From contig NZ_JAMOLN010000111.1 of NCBI RefSeq assembly GCF_024448165.1, positions 1 to 33,962 of the forward strand: a stretch of 33,962 nt of DNA, written 5' to 3'. The notes beneath the pieces are model-generated. The model made no database searches. It was given only the letters and a program-made list of their open reading frames with translations, and had not been told where the DNA came from. Positions 16,865 to 24,472 of this stretch are shown piece by piece. Each line of letters begins with the position of its first letter. Position 1 is the first letter of the stretch. The position numbers and the translations under genes were made by a program. Source of the stretch: Streptomyces longispororuber (GTDB lineage: Bacteria; Actinomycetota; Actinomycetes; Streptomycetales; Streptomycetaceae).

Positions 16865-18055
16865 GTGAATGAGTCGACATTTACTCCCGGAGGTGGCCAG
16901 CCAGGCGGACAGGTTCCCGCGGGGCTTCAAGCTGTCGGCTCCGTCGCTGTCCGAACCTTCGCGGCCCACCAGAGCGGCTATCGGGGCAGCGCCATGAGCG
17001 GCCCCCAGCAGACGCCGACGCAGACAGCACACCAGAGCATGGATGGCCATCACGTGAACGCCATGGCCGGCGACCGAAGTGGCGACACACACAGCCACTT
17101 CGCCGACTACGACGAACTGCCCGAGGGGCACTTCTACGACCCCGACGCCGAGTACGAGCCCGATCCCGAGTACGCGGCCACGCTCGCCCCGGACGCTGCC
17201 CGTCAGCGCCGCGAGCGCATCGGTCCGACCGGGCGTCCGCTCCCGTACTTCCCGATCCCAGGACCGCTGACCGACCACGGCCCCGCGAAGATCATCGCGA
17301 TGTGCAACCAGAAGGGCGGCGTCGGCAAGACCACGTCGACCATCAACCTGGGTGCGGCACTTGCCGAGTACGGTCGCCGGGTCCTGCTCGTCGACTTCGA
17401 CCCGCAGGGTGCCCTGTCGGTCGGTCTCGGCGTGAACCCGATGGAGCTCGACCTCACGGTCTACAACCTGCTCATGGAGCGGGGCATGGCCGCGGACGAG
17501 GTCCTCCTGAAGACCGCCGTCCCGAACATGGACCTGCTGCCGAGCAACATCGACCTGTCCGCTGCCGAGGTGCAGTTGGTCAGCGAGGTGGCCCGGGAGT
17601 CCACGCTGCAGCGGGCGCTGAAGCCGCTGATGGCCGACTACGACTACATCGTGATCGACTGTCAGCCCTCGCTCGGCCTGCTGACCGTGAACGCCCTGAC
17701 GGCCGCTCACAAGGTCATCGTGCCGCTGGAGTGCGAGTTCTTCGCGCTGCGCGGTGTGGCCCTGCTGACCGAGACGATCGAGAAGGTCCAGGAGCGGCTG
17801 AACCCGGACCTCGAACTCGACGGCATCCTCGCCACGATGTACGACTCGCGGACCGTGCACAGCCGTGAGGTCCTCGCGCGCGTGGTCGAGGCGTTCGACG
17901 ATCACGTCTACCACACGGTGATCGGCCGGACCGTGCGCTTCCCGGAGACCACGGTCGCCGGTGAGCCGATCACCACGTACGCCTCGAACTCGGTCGGTGC
18001 CGCCGCCTATCGCCAGCTCGCCAGGGAGGTGCTCGCCCGGTGTCACGCCGAGTGA
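16865..18055 (+). CDS. parA: ParA-family ATPase with long N-terminal extension
   Basis: This is a ParA/Soj-type ATPase of about 396 residues that would bind DNA in its ATP dimer form and position a cargo. The deviant Walker A KGGVGKTT is at residues 150-157, followed by LLVDFDPQGALSVGLG and, further on, the Walker B-like DYIVIDCQPSLGLLTVNA. Before it lies an extension of about 145 residues, low-complexity then acidic (for example FYDPDAEYEPDPEYAATLAP), absent from classical Soj. The GTG start is fixed by AAGGAGGT 10 nt upstream. No parB lies in the window; instead the next gene overlaps it and encodes a ribbon-helix-helix-like protein, followed by scpA and scpB. M. tuberculosis has a parA-like gene (Rv1708) directly before scpA. 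A role in chromosome organisation with condensin is inferred. Confidence 0.93.
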   Translation: MNESTFTPGGGQPGGQVPAGLQAVGSVAVRTFAAHQSGYRGSAMSGPQQTPTQTAHQSMDGHHVNAMAGDRSGDTHSHFADYDELPEGHFYDPDAEYEPDPEYAATLAPDAARQRRERIGPTGRPLPYFPIPGPLTDHGPAKIIAMCNQKGGVGKTTSTINLGAALAEYGRRVLLVDFDPQGALSVGLGVNPMELDLTVYNLLMERGMAADEVLLKTAVPNMDLLPSNIDLSAAEVQLVSEVARESTLQRALKPLMADYDYIVIDCQPSLGLLTVNALTAAHKVIVPLECEFFALRGVALLTETIEKVQERLNPDLELDGILATMYDSRTVHSREVLARVVEAFDDHVYHTVIGRTVRFPETTVAGEPITTYASNSVGAAAYRQLAREVLARCHAE

Positions 18056-18615
18056 GTCTGCCGGGGGCCGACGAACTGTTCCGTACGACCGGTGGCATGG
18101 CACTGCAGGCGTCGTCGCCGCGGCGGGCGGCGAACGGCGAGGCGCGGGTTCCCGGCCCGGCCGGCGAGAGCGACGAGGCCGCAGCGGCGTCCTCGGGCGA
18201 GGACGGTGACGCGGACGCCGCGGCTGCCGAACACACCGCGGCCGAGGCCGAGTCCGACGCCGGTTCGCGCAGTCGGGCCGCCGCGGCGGAGGCCGGGGAG
18301 AAGCCGGCCCGGCGGTCGTCCGGTGGGGCGCAGGAAGGTTCTGGCAGCGGTCGGGGGTCCGCGCCCGCGCGGCGCCGTGCCCGGGCCGCGAACCGGCGGC
18401 CCAGCGGGCGTGAGCGGCACGACGAGAAGATCACCGTGTACGTCTCCGCCGAAGAGCTGATGGACCTGGAGCACGCGCGTCTGGTGCTGCGCGGTGAGCA
18501 CGGGCTCGCCGTGGACCGGGGCCGCATCGTGCGCGAGGCGGTCGCCGTGGTCCTGGCCGACCTGGAGTCCCGGGGGGACGCGAGCATTCTCGTACGTCGG
18601 CTGCGTGGGCGTTAG
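18040..18615 (+). CDS. Small protein with predicted ribbon-helix-helix C-terminus, partner candidate for ParA
   Basis: This protein of about 191 residues has no name I recognise. Residues 1-125 are Ala/Glu/Ser-rich and probably disordered, with a basic patch ARRRARAANRRPSGRERH at about 108-127. The last 65 residues look folded: a short strand KITVYVS (130-136), helix AEELMDLEHARLVLRGEHG, then DRGRIVREAVAVVLADLESRG (about 158-178). This strand-helix-helix order and the T/S-R-x-x-hydrophobic-REA pattern resemble CopG/Arc-type DNA-binding domains. GTG 18040 has GGGAGGT 9 nt upstream and overlaps the parA end by 16 bp, implying translational coupling. A GTG at 18052 is an alternative start. By analogy with ParA/ParG plasmid systems it could be a DNA-binding partner of ParA. 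Confidence 0.75.
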   Translation: MSRRVSLPGADELFRTTGGMALQASSPRRAANGEARVPGPAGESDEAAAASSGEDGDADAAAAEHTAAEAESDAGSRSRAAAAEAGEKPARRSSGGAQEGSGSGRGSAPARRRARAANRRPSGRERHDEKITVYVSAEELMDLEHARLVLRGEHGLAVDRGRIVREAVAVVLADLESRGDASILVRRLRGR

Positions 18616-18639
18616 CGCCTTCAGCGGTAGCCTCCGGCA

Positions 18640-19680
18640 GTGATGCCCGTGAACGACTCCGCCCAGCCGGATCCCGCTACGCCCCCTGACCGTGGGGCGC
18701 GTCGGCGTGCGCTGGGCCGGGGTGCGCTGGCCGCGCCGGGGCCGGTCGAGCCCGAGCCGGGGCCGGACCCGTCCGACTCCGCAGGCGGCGGACTGCCCGA
18801 GGCGGGGGCGGAGGCAGAGGACCAGCCCCAGTCCCAGCCCCAGCCGGATGAGGCCGAGGTCGACGACGGGCGGTTCAAGGTTCGGCTGGCGAACTTCGAG
18901 GGGCCCTTCGACCTGCTGCTGCAGCTGATCTCGAAGCACAAGCTCGACGTCACCGAGGTCGCCCTGTCCAAGGTCACCGACGAGTTCATGGCGCACATCC
19001 GCGCCATGGGGCCCGACTGGGACCTCGACCAGACCACCGAGTTCCTGGTCGTCGCGGCGACGCTGCTCGACCTGAAGGCCGCGCGGCTGCTGCCCGCCGC
19101 CGAGGTCGAGGACGAGGCCGACCTCGCGCTCCTTGAGGCACGGGACCTGTTGTTCGCGCGGCTGCTGCAGTACCGCGCGTACAAGCGGATCGCCGACATC
19201 TTCAGCGAGCGGCTGGAGGACGAGGCGCGGCGCTACCCGCGCACCGTGGGCCTCGAACCGCACCACGCCGAACTGCTGCCGGACGTCGTCATCAGCATCG
19301 GGGCGGAAGGATTCGCCAGGCTCGCCGTGAAGGCGATGCAGCCGAAGCCGAAGCCGCAGGTGTACGTCGACCACATCCACGCCCCGCTGGTGAGCGTGCA
19401 GGAGCAGGCGGGGGTGGTCGTGGCCCGGCTTCGGGAGGTGGGCGAGGCCAGTTTCCGGGAGCTCGTGGCCGACACCGAGGACACGCTCACCGTCGTCGCC
19501 CGGTTCCTCGCGCTGCTGGAGCTGTACCGGGAGAAGGCCGTCGCGCTGGAGCAGGAGACCGCCCTCGGCGAGCTGCTCGTGCGCTGGACCGGCGGCGCGG
19601 ACGAGACCGAACCCGTGGTGACCGATGAGTTCGACCGGCCCCCTGAGCCGGAGAGCAAGGAGAAGGAGGGCGTGGGATGA
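18640..19680 (+). CDS. scpA: Segregation and condensation protein A
   Basis: ScpA is the kleisin subunit of the SMC-ScpAB condensin; it bridges SMC heads and helps compact and segregate the chromosome. The protein is about 346 residues. Residues 1-78 are a Pro/Glu/Gln-rich extension not found in shorter bacterial ScpA. The conserved core starts with FKVRLANFEGPFDLLLQLI and continues with KHKLDVTEVALSKVTDEFM and EFLVVAATLLDLKAARLLPA. The C-terminal winged-helix region includes FLALLELYREKAVALEQE. GTG 18640 is given; ATG 18643 is the next codon, and no strong Shine-Dalgarno separates them. It follows the RHH-like gene by 24 bp and overlaps scpB by ATGA. Confidence 0.95.
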   Translation: MMPVNDSAQPDPATPPDRGARRRALGRGALAAPGPVEPEPGPDPSDSAGGGLPEAGAEAEDQPQSQPQPDEAEVDDGRFKVRLANFEGPFDLLLQLISKHKLDVTEVALSKVTDEFMAHIRAMGPDWDLDQTTEFLVVAATLLDLKAARLLPAAEVEDEADLALLEARDLLFARLLQYRAYKRIADIFSERLEDEARRYPRTVGLEPHHAELLPDVVISIGAEGFARLAVKAMQPKPKPQVYVDHIHAPLVSVQEQAGVVVARLREVGEASFRELVADTEDTLTVVARFLALLELYREKAVALEQETALGELLVRWTGGADETEPVVTDEFDRPPEPESKEKEGVG

Positions 19681-20312
19681 GCGTCGAGACGGACCGGGAC
19701 GCCGTGGCCGGGCTCGATCTGAAGCCCGCCCTCGAAGCCGTGCTCATGGTCGTCGACGAGCCCGCCACCGAGGAGCACCTCGCCAAGATCCTGCAGCGGC
19801 CGAGGAGGGCCGTGGCCGACGCGCTGCTGGCCCTGGCCGACGAGTACACGACGCAGGGGCGCGGCTTCGAGCTGCGGCTCGTGGCCGGTGGCTGGCGGTT
19901 CTACACCCGGCCGGAGTACGCCGCGGCCGTCGAGGGCTTCGTGCTCGACGGGCAGGTGGCCCGGCTGACGCAGGCCGCCCTGGAGACCCTCGCCGTGGTC
20001 GCGTACCGGCAGCCGGTCAGCCGTTCCCGGGTCTCCGCGGTGCGCGGAGTGAACTGTGACGGGGTCATGCGGACCCTGCTGCAGCGCGGTCTCGTGGAGG
20101 AGGCGGGCGCGGAACCCGAAACAGGTGCGATCCTGTACAGGACGACGAACTACTTCCTGGAGCGGATGGGCCTGCGCGGCCTGGACGAGCTGCCGGAGCT
20201 CGCGCCCTTCCTCCCCGAGGCGGACGCGATCGAGGCGGACACGCTGGAAGGGGTTCCGTCGTTCGATCCGGACGCACCCGATGCGCCGGGTTCCGACGAC
20301 GCAGACGACTAA
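19677..20312 (+). CDS. scpB: Segregation and condensation protein B
   Basis: ScpB is the winged-helix (kite) partner of ScpA in the SMC condensin. The protein is about 211 residues. Features include the N-terminal LKPALEAVLMVVDEPATEEHLA, the wing region GFELRLVAGGWRFYTRPEYA, and the second domain QAALETLAVVAYRQPVSRS followed by VRGVNCDGVMRTLLQRGLV, all typical of ScpB. The C-terminus is acidic (ends DAPDAPGSDDADD). The ATG overlaps the scpA stop (ATGA), so expression is coupled. rluB begins 10 bp after the stop. Confidence 0.96.
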   Translation: MSVETDRDAVAGLDLKPALEAVLMVVDEPATEEHLAKILQRPRRAVADALLALADEYTTQGRGFELRLVAGGWRFYTRPEYAAAVEGFVLDGQVARLTQAALETLAVVAYRQPVSRSRVSAVRGVNCDGVMRTLLQRGLVEEAGAEPETGAILYRTTNYFLERMGLRGLDELPELAPFLPEADAIEADTLEGVPSFDPDAPDAPGSDDADD

Positions 20313-20322
20313 CGGAAATTTG

Positions 20323-21447
20323 ATGCGAAGCAGCAGCGGCAGGAACAGCAGCGGAAACAACGGCGGGAGCCGTGGTGGCAACAGCGGCGGCCGCGGCGGG
20401 AGCAGCGGTGGCCGCGGTAACTACCGCGGTGCCGGTAACGCCCGCGACGACAAGCAGGGCGGCGCCGGCCGTCCGAAGAAGCCGCGTCCCGAGGAGCGGC
20501 GCTACGACGTGGGCCCCGGCGGCACCCAGGACGGTCCGAAGTCGGGCCGCGGCGCCTCCGCGCGCGGCGGCGCCAAGGGCGGTCCCAAGCAGGGCCAGCG
20601 CTCCGGCGGCCGGACCACGCCCTCGTACTCCCGCGAGTACGAGACGCGTGCCGAGGAGCGCAACCGCGACCGGTACGCGGGCAAGCCGAAGGTGAACCTC
20701 CCCAAGACGTTCCCGGGCGCCGAGCAGGAGGGCGAGCGGCTGCAGAAGGTGCTCGCCCGCGCCGGCTACGGCTCGCGGCGTGCCTGCGAGGAGCTGGTCG
20801 AGCAGGCCCGTGTCGAGGTCAACGGCGAGATCGTGCTCGAGCAGGGCATGCGCGTCGACACCGACAAGGACGTGATCAAGGTCGACGGGCTGACCGTCGC
20901 CACCCAGTCGTACCAGTTCTTCGTCCTGAACAAGCCCGCCGGTGTCGTCTCCACGATGGAGGACAACGAGGGGCGCCAGTGCCTCGGGGACTACACGAAC
21001 AACCGTGAGACGCGGCTGTTCCACGTCGGACGGCTCGACACCGAGACCGAGGGCGTCATCCTGCTCACCAACCACGGCGAGCTGGCGCACCGGCTGACCC
21101 ACCCCAAGTACGGCGTGAAGAAGGTCTACCTCGCGCACATCGTGGGTCCGATCCCGCGTGACCTGGGCAAGCAGCTGAAGGACGGCATCCAGCTGGAGGA
21201 CGGGTACGCGAAGGCGGACCACTTCCGGGTCGTCGAGCAGACCGGCAAGAACTACCTGGTCGAGGTGACCCTGCACGAGGGGCGCAAGCACATCGTGCGG
21301 CGGATGCTGGCCGAGGCCGGCTTCCCGGTCGACAAGCTGGTGCGGGTCGCCTTCGGGCCGATCACGCTCGGCGACCAGAAGTCGGGCTGGCTGCGCCGCC
21401 TGTCGAACACCGAGGTCGGCATGCTGATGAAGGAAGTCGACCTGTAG
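20323..21447 (+). CDS. rluB: RluB-type 23S rRNA pseudouridine synthase with Gly/Arg-rich N-terminus
   Basis: This protein of about 374 residues isomerises a uridine in rRNA to pseudouridine. Residues 1-60 are a run of Arg, Gly, Ser and Asn with repeated RGG-like units, then a basic linker to about residue 125. The S4 RNA-binding domain follows (ERLQKVLARAGYGSRRACEE). The synthase domain has FFVLNKPAGVVSTMED and the catalytic loop GRLDTETEGVILLTN with Asp239, then HEGRKHIVRRMLAEAGFPV. The ATG at 20323 lies shortly after GGAA and 10 bp past scpB. RluB modifies position 2605 in E. coli; the exact site here is inferred. The RGG-like tail is an actinobacterial elaboration that could add RNA affinity. 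Confidence 0.92.
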   Translation: MRSSSGRNSSGNNGGSRGGNSGGRGGSSGGRGNYRGAGNARDDKQGGAGRPKKPRPEERRYDVGPGGTQDGPKSGRGASARGGAKGGPKQGQRSGGRTTPSYSREYETRAEERNRDRYAGKPKVNLPKTFPGAEQEGERLQKVLARAGYGSRRACEELVEQARVEVNGEIVLEQGMRVDTDKDVIKVDGLTVATQSYQFFVLNKPAGVVSTMEDNEGRQCLGDYTNNRETRLFHVGRLDTETEGVILLTNHGELAHRLTHPKYGVKKVYLAHIVGPIPRDLGKQLKDGIQLEDGYAKADHFRVVEQTGKNYLVEVTLHEGRKHIVRRMLAEAGFPVDKLVRVAFGPITLGDQKSGWLRRLSNTEVGMLMKEVDL

Positions 21448-21464
21448 GACCTGCCGCACAGGGC

Positions 21465-21522
21465 TTGTCGTGAGCAGCCCCCTCCCTTTAGGGTCAGTGA
21501 GACCAATAAGGGAGGGGGCTGC
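21465..21522 (+). promoter_or_regulatory. Promoter overlapped by a perfect 15-bp inverted repeat (candidate NrtR operator)
   Basis: TTGTCG (21465-21470), an 18-bp spacer and TAGGGT (21489-21494) form a plausible promoter. The arm GCAGCCCCCTCCCTT (21474-21488) fills the spacer, and its exact reverse complement lies at 21508-21522, overlapping the Shine-Dalgarno (GGGAGGGG) of the ATG at 21526. The 19-bp centre contains GGTC...GACC. If transcription starts near 21501 the left arm is not in the RNA, favouring a protein operator. If it starts further upstream, a hairpin would hide the ribosome site. Confidence 0.6.
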
Positions 21523-21525
21523 CGC

Positions 21526-22269
21526 ATGCCCGGCTACGACAAGTACGCCTACGAACCCTTCGCCGTCACCGTCGATCTCGCCGTGTTCACGCTCAGGGCC
21601 GGCCGACTGCACATCCTGCTCGTGGAGCGTGGCCAGGAGCCCTACGCGGGCCGCTGGGCGCTGCCCGGCGGGTTCCTGGAGCCGGCCGAGTCCGCGGAGA
21701 GCGCGGCACGCCGTGAGCTCGCCGAGGAGACGGGCCTGAGCGACGTCGCCGGACTCCACCTCGAACAGCTGAGGACGTACAGCGAGCCCGACCGCGACCC
21801 CCGGATGCGGGTCGTCTCGGTCGCCTTCGCCGCGCTCGTCCCGGACGCCCCGGCCGCGCAGGGCGGCGGCGACGCGGCCCGCGCCGCCTGGCTGCCGTAC
21901 GAGGAGGGCGCCAAGGGCGCGTACGGCCCGCTCGCCTTCGACCACGACCGGATCCTCGCCGACGCGCACGAGCGGATCGGCGGCAAGCTGGAGTACACCT
22001 GCCTCGCCACCGCGTTCTGCCCGCCCGAATTCACCCTGGGCGAGCTGCGGCAGGTCTACGAAGTGGTCTGGGGGACCGACCTCGACCCCGCCAACTTTCG
22101 GCGGAAGGTCCTCGCCACCCCCGGCTTCGTCGAGCAGATCCCCGGCGCCTCCCGGCTGACCGGCGGCCGCGGCAAGCCCGCGGCGCTGTACCGGGCCGGG
22201 GGCGCCGTGTCACTGCATCCGCCGCTGCTGCGGCCCGTGCCCGAACCCGCGGAAGGAAACCGCCGATGA
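21526..22269 (+). CDS. NrtR-type protein: Nudix domain plus winged helix
   Basis: This protein of about 247 residues has two parts. The N-terminal Nudix domain carries a complete box at residues 49-71 (Gly49, Glu55, Arg63, Glu64, Glu67, Glu68, Gly70; RRELAEETGL), so catalysis is possible. The C-terminal part from about 160 (FCPPEFTLGELRQVYEVVWG, then PANFRRKVLATPGFVEQIPG and GRGKPAALYR) matches the winged helix of NrtR regulators, which repress NAD-metabolism genes and bind ADP-ribose through the Nudix domain. The gene overlaps the ADP-ribosylglycohydrolase by ATGA. A perfect palindrome lies across its promoter and ribosome site, fitting autoregulation. Whether it is an enzyme, a regulator or both is open. 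Confidence 0.85.
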   Translation: MPGYDKYAYEPFAVTVDLAVFTLRAGRLHILLVERGQEPYAGRWALPGGFLEPAESAESAARRELAEETGLSDVAGLHLEQLRTYSEPDRDPRMRVVSVAFAALVPDAPAAQGGGDAARAAWLPYEEGAKGAYGPLAFDHDRILADAHERIGGKLEYTCLATAFCPPEFTLGELRQVYEVVWGTDLDPANFRRKVLATPGFVEQIPGASRLTGGRGKPAALYRAGGAVSLHPPLLRPVPEPAEGNRR

Positions 22270-23276
22270 CAAAGGACGCCGCCACCGGATCGCTGGTCGG
22301 GCTCGCGCTGGGGGACGCGCTGGGTTCTCCGACCGAGTTCAGCGACGTACCGATGATCCTTGCGCAGTTCGGGCCGTGGCGGGAGATGGAGCTGCCCGAC
22401 GAGGACTCCGTCGCCTACATCACCGACGACACGCAGATGGCGCTCGCCGTGGCGCGGGCCGGGCACCCCGGCTCCCCGGCCGGCTACGCCGACGCGCTGC
22501 GCGGCCGGTTCATCGACTGGAACCGGTCGCCCGACAACAACCGCGCACCGGGCAACACCTGCCTCAGGGCCTGTGAGCTCCTGGAGGACCCGCAGCGGGA
22601 CTGGCGCGACGCCAGCCAGATCCACTCCAAGGGATGCGGCGCCAACATGCGGGTCTCCCCGCTCGGGCTGCTGCCGGGGCTCGACGCGGAACAGCGCGCC
22701 GGTGCCGCCCAGTTGCAGGCGGCGCTGACGCACGGTCACCCGACTGGGCTCGCCGCGAGCGACCTGACCGCACGGGCCGTGTTCCTGCTCGCGCAGGGAG
22801 CCGACCCCGCCGGGCTCGTCGGACGGCTGCGGTCGTACGCGCTCGAGAACCGCACCCGCTACCACGAGCACTGGCTCGGGGACCTGTGGCGGCGCTCGCA
22901 GGACCCGGACCCGGAGCACTTCATGGCGCGCGGCTGGGACGAGTGTCTCGCCGTCCTCGAACGCCTGGAGACCGCCCTGCGCGACGCCAACCCGGAGGTC
23001 GACCCCTGCCTCGCCACCGGTGCCGGGTGGATCGCCGAGGAGGCGTTCGCCACCGGGCTCTCCTGCTTCCTCCAGTTCGTCGACGAACCCGTGCTCGCGC
23101 TGCGCCGGGCCGCCTGCACCTCCGGCGACTCGGACTCGATCGCGGCGCTCGCCGGGGCCTTCGCAGGCGCCCACCTCGGTGCCGACGCCTGGCCCGAGGA
23201 GTGGGTCGCACGGATCGAGCACCGCGACGAGCTGCTCGCGTTCGGCGCGGAGTGGGACGGGGCGGTCAGGAGCTGA
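22266..23276 (+). CDS. ADP-ribosylglycohydrolase
   Basis: This is a DraG/ARH-family hydrolase of about 336 residues that removes ADP-ribose from proteins or nucleic acids, or cleaves related O-linked esters. The metal-binding motif TDDTQMAL is at residues 53-60. A second motif, SGDSDSIAALAGAFAGA, begins at about residue 286 with Asp288 and Asp290. The N-terminus GSLVGLALGDALGSPTEF is typical. The ATG overlaps the NrtR-type stop (ATGA), so one transcript would yield an ADP-ribose sensor/hydrolase and an ADP-ribose remover. The 3' end overlaps the convergent nucleotidyltransferase by 11 bp. The substrate cannot be set from sequence. Confidence 0.93.
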   Translation: MTKDAATGSLVGLALGDALGSPTEFSDVPMILAQFGPWREMELPDEDSVAYITDDTQMALAVARAGHPGSPAGYADALRGRFIDWNRSPDNNRAPGNTCLRACELLEDPQRDWRDASQIHSKGCGANMRVSPLGLLPGLDAEQRAGAAQLQAALTHGHPTGLAASDLTARAVFLLAQGADPAGLVGRLRSYALENRTRYHEHWLGDLWRRSQDPDPEHFMARGWDECLAVLERLETALRDANPEVDPCLATGAGWIAEEAFATGLSCFLQFVDEPVLALRRAACTSGDSDSIAALAGAFAGAHLGADAWPEEWVARIEHRDELLAFGAEWDGAVRS

Positions 23277-23970
23277 GGGCGGCCGAGGCCCGGCGCGTAC
23301 GGACCAGGAAGTCCTCGATCCGGGCCCGGTCCGGCTCGGCCGGCAGCGGGGTGCGGTCCGCCGCGTCCGCCGCCTCGGCCGCGAGCCGGGCCATCCGGCG
23401 GTCCACCTCGGCCCAGGACACCTCGCCCCGCTTCACCGCGAGGAGTTCGTCGCGGGCCTCGCCCACGTCGATGGTCAGCTCGCCCGTGCGCAGCAGATCG
23501 CGGCACGACATCAGGAGCCGCAGCAGGTGCATCGCGTGCTTCCAGCGCGGTGCGCCGTGCGTACGGACGTCGGCCGCCAGCTTCCTGTGCTGGCCCTCCG
23601 CGTAGCGGGCGAACGTGCCGTGCGCCTGCCGGGACAGGAACGCCCCGCGCAGGGACAGCAGCTCGCGGCCCGTGCCGTCGATGCGCTCGACCAGCGGGGA
23701 GTGCAGGCACTCCAGCACGTTCGGATTGGCGCGCAGGGCCAGCTCGCAGAAGCGCTCCAGCTCCCAGGAGAACTGCTCGTCGGCCGGGCCCTCGACGTGC
23801 GTGGGCGGCTTGGTGAAGCGCCAGTAGAGCGGGGTCGGCGCCAGGAACACGCCGCGGCGGTCCGTGTCGCTCGCCTCGGTGGCCAGACCGAAGGCGCGCG
23901 ACCCCATGACGCACGCGTAGACCGTGTGGTCGCGCACCAGATCGGCCGGCTCCAGGTGTTCCTGTTCCAT
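23266..23970 (-). CDS. RlaP-like predicted nucleotidyltransferase
   Basis: This protein of about 234 residues carries the polymerase-beta-type nucleotidyltransferase motif: MGSRAFGLATEASDTDRRGV, giving G-S and then D-x-D (residues about 22-37). It continues with FLAPTPLYWRFTKPP and a helical C-terminal half (WKHAMHLLRLLMSCRDLLRTG). The arrangement matches the RlaP/COG3541 family, named for its association with RNA ligases; biochemical roles are poorly known. No RNA ligase is present in the window. The start ATG 23970 has only a weak site (CGGCGG). The last 11 bp overlap the convergent ADP-ribosylglycohydrolase gene, so each may affect the other's expression. Confidence 0.85.
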   Translation of the reverse strand: MEQEHLEPADLVRDHTVYACVMGSRAFGLATEASDTDRRGVFLAPTPLYWRFTKPPTHVEGPADEQFSWELERFCELALRANPNVLECLHSPLVERIDGTGRELLSLRGAFLSRQAHGTFARYAEGQHRKLAADVRTHGAPRWKHAMHLLRLLMSCRDLLRTGELTIDVGEARDELLAVKRGEVSWAEVDRRMARLAAEAADAADRTPLPAEPDRARIEDFLVRTRRASAALSS

Positions 23971-23992
23971 CCGCCGAGCGTAGGCGGAGCCG

Positions 23993-24472
23993 TCAGTCCA
24001 GCGTGATCGAATTTCCGGTGATCGTGATCTTCTGCGGCGGCAGCGGGCGCGGCGCCGGGCCGCCGGCCACCGACGCGTCCGCGATCCGGTACTTCGAACC
24101 GTGGCACGGGCAGTTGATCGTTCCGCCGGACACGTCGCGGACCGTGCAGCCCGCGTGGGTGCAGACCGCCGAGAACGCCTTGAAGTCGCCCTTCTCCGGC
24201 TGGGTCACCACGACCTTCTTGTCGGCGAAGACCTTGCCGCCGCCCACCGGGATGTCCGTCGTCCTCGTCAGCTCGTCGGCGGCGGGCGGCTGCCCGGCAC
24301 CGCTGGACGACGGGCCCGCGGCCGACGGCGCCCCGGACGACGGGGTGCCGGACGGCTCGGGCTCCGGCTGCGCGTCGCCGCCCCCGCCCTCGTCGCCGTA
24401 CTTGCTGCACCCCGCCGCGAGCGCCGCCGCACCCGCGACGAGAACGCTCCTGCGCGACGCGGACCGCCTCAT
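23993..24472 (-). CDS. Rieske [2Fe-2S] protein, Tat-exported lipoprotein
   Basis: This protein of about 159 residues would hold a 2Fe-2S cluster outside the membrane. The N-terminus MRRSASRRSVLVAGAAALAA has a twin-arginine pattern (SRRSVL), and LAAGC gives a lipobox with Cys22. A Pro/Ser/Gly linker (about 25-65) follows. Cluster ligands are in CTHAGC (Cys104, His106) and CPCHGSKY (Cys121, His124); Cys109 and Cys123 would form the disulfide seen in high-potential Rieske proteins. The ATG overlaps the stop of the upstream membrane gene (ATGA). Cytochrome bc1 Rieske proteins are membrane-anchored by helices and lie beside cytochrome b, so this is a separate, probably accessory, redox protein. 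Confidence 0.93.
   Translation of the reverse strand: MRRSASRRSVLVAGAAALAAGCSKYGDEGGGGDAQPEPEPSGTPSSGAPSAAGPSSSGAGQPPAADELTRTTDIPVGGGKVFADKKVVVTQPEKGDFKAFSAVCTHAGCTVRDVSGGTINCPCHGSKYRIADASVAGGPAPRPLPPQKITITGNSITLD

Noticed and set aside
17047..17060. parS-like TCACGTGAA inside parA
   Set aside because: Only 9 of 14 positions match the GTTTCACGTGAAAC consensus, and it lies within coding sequence; real parS sites tolerate fewer changes.
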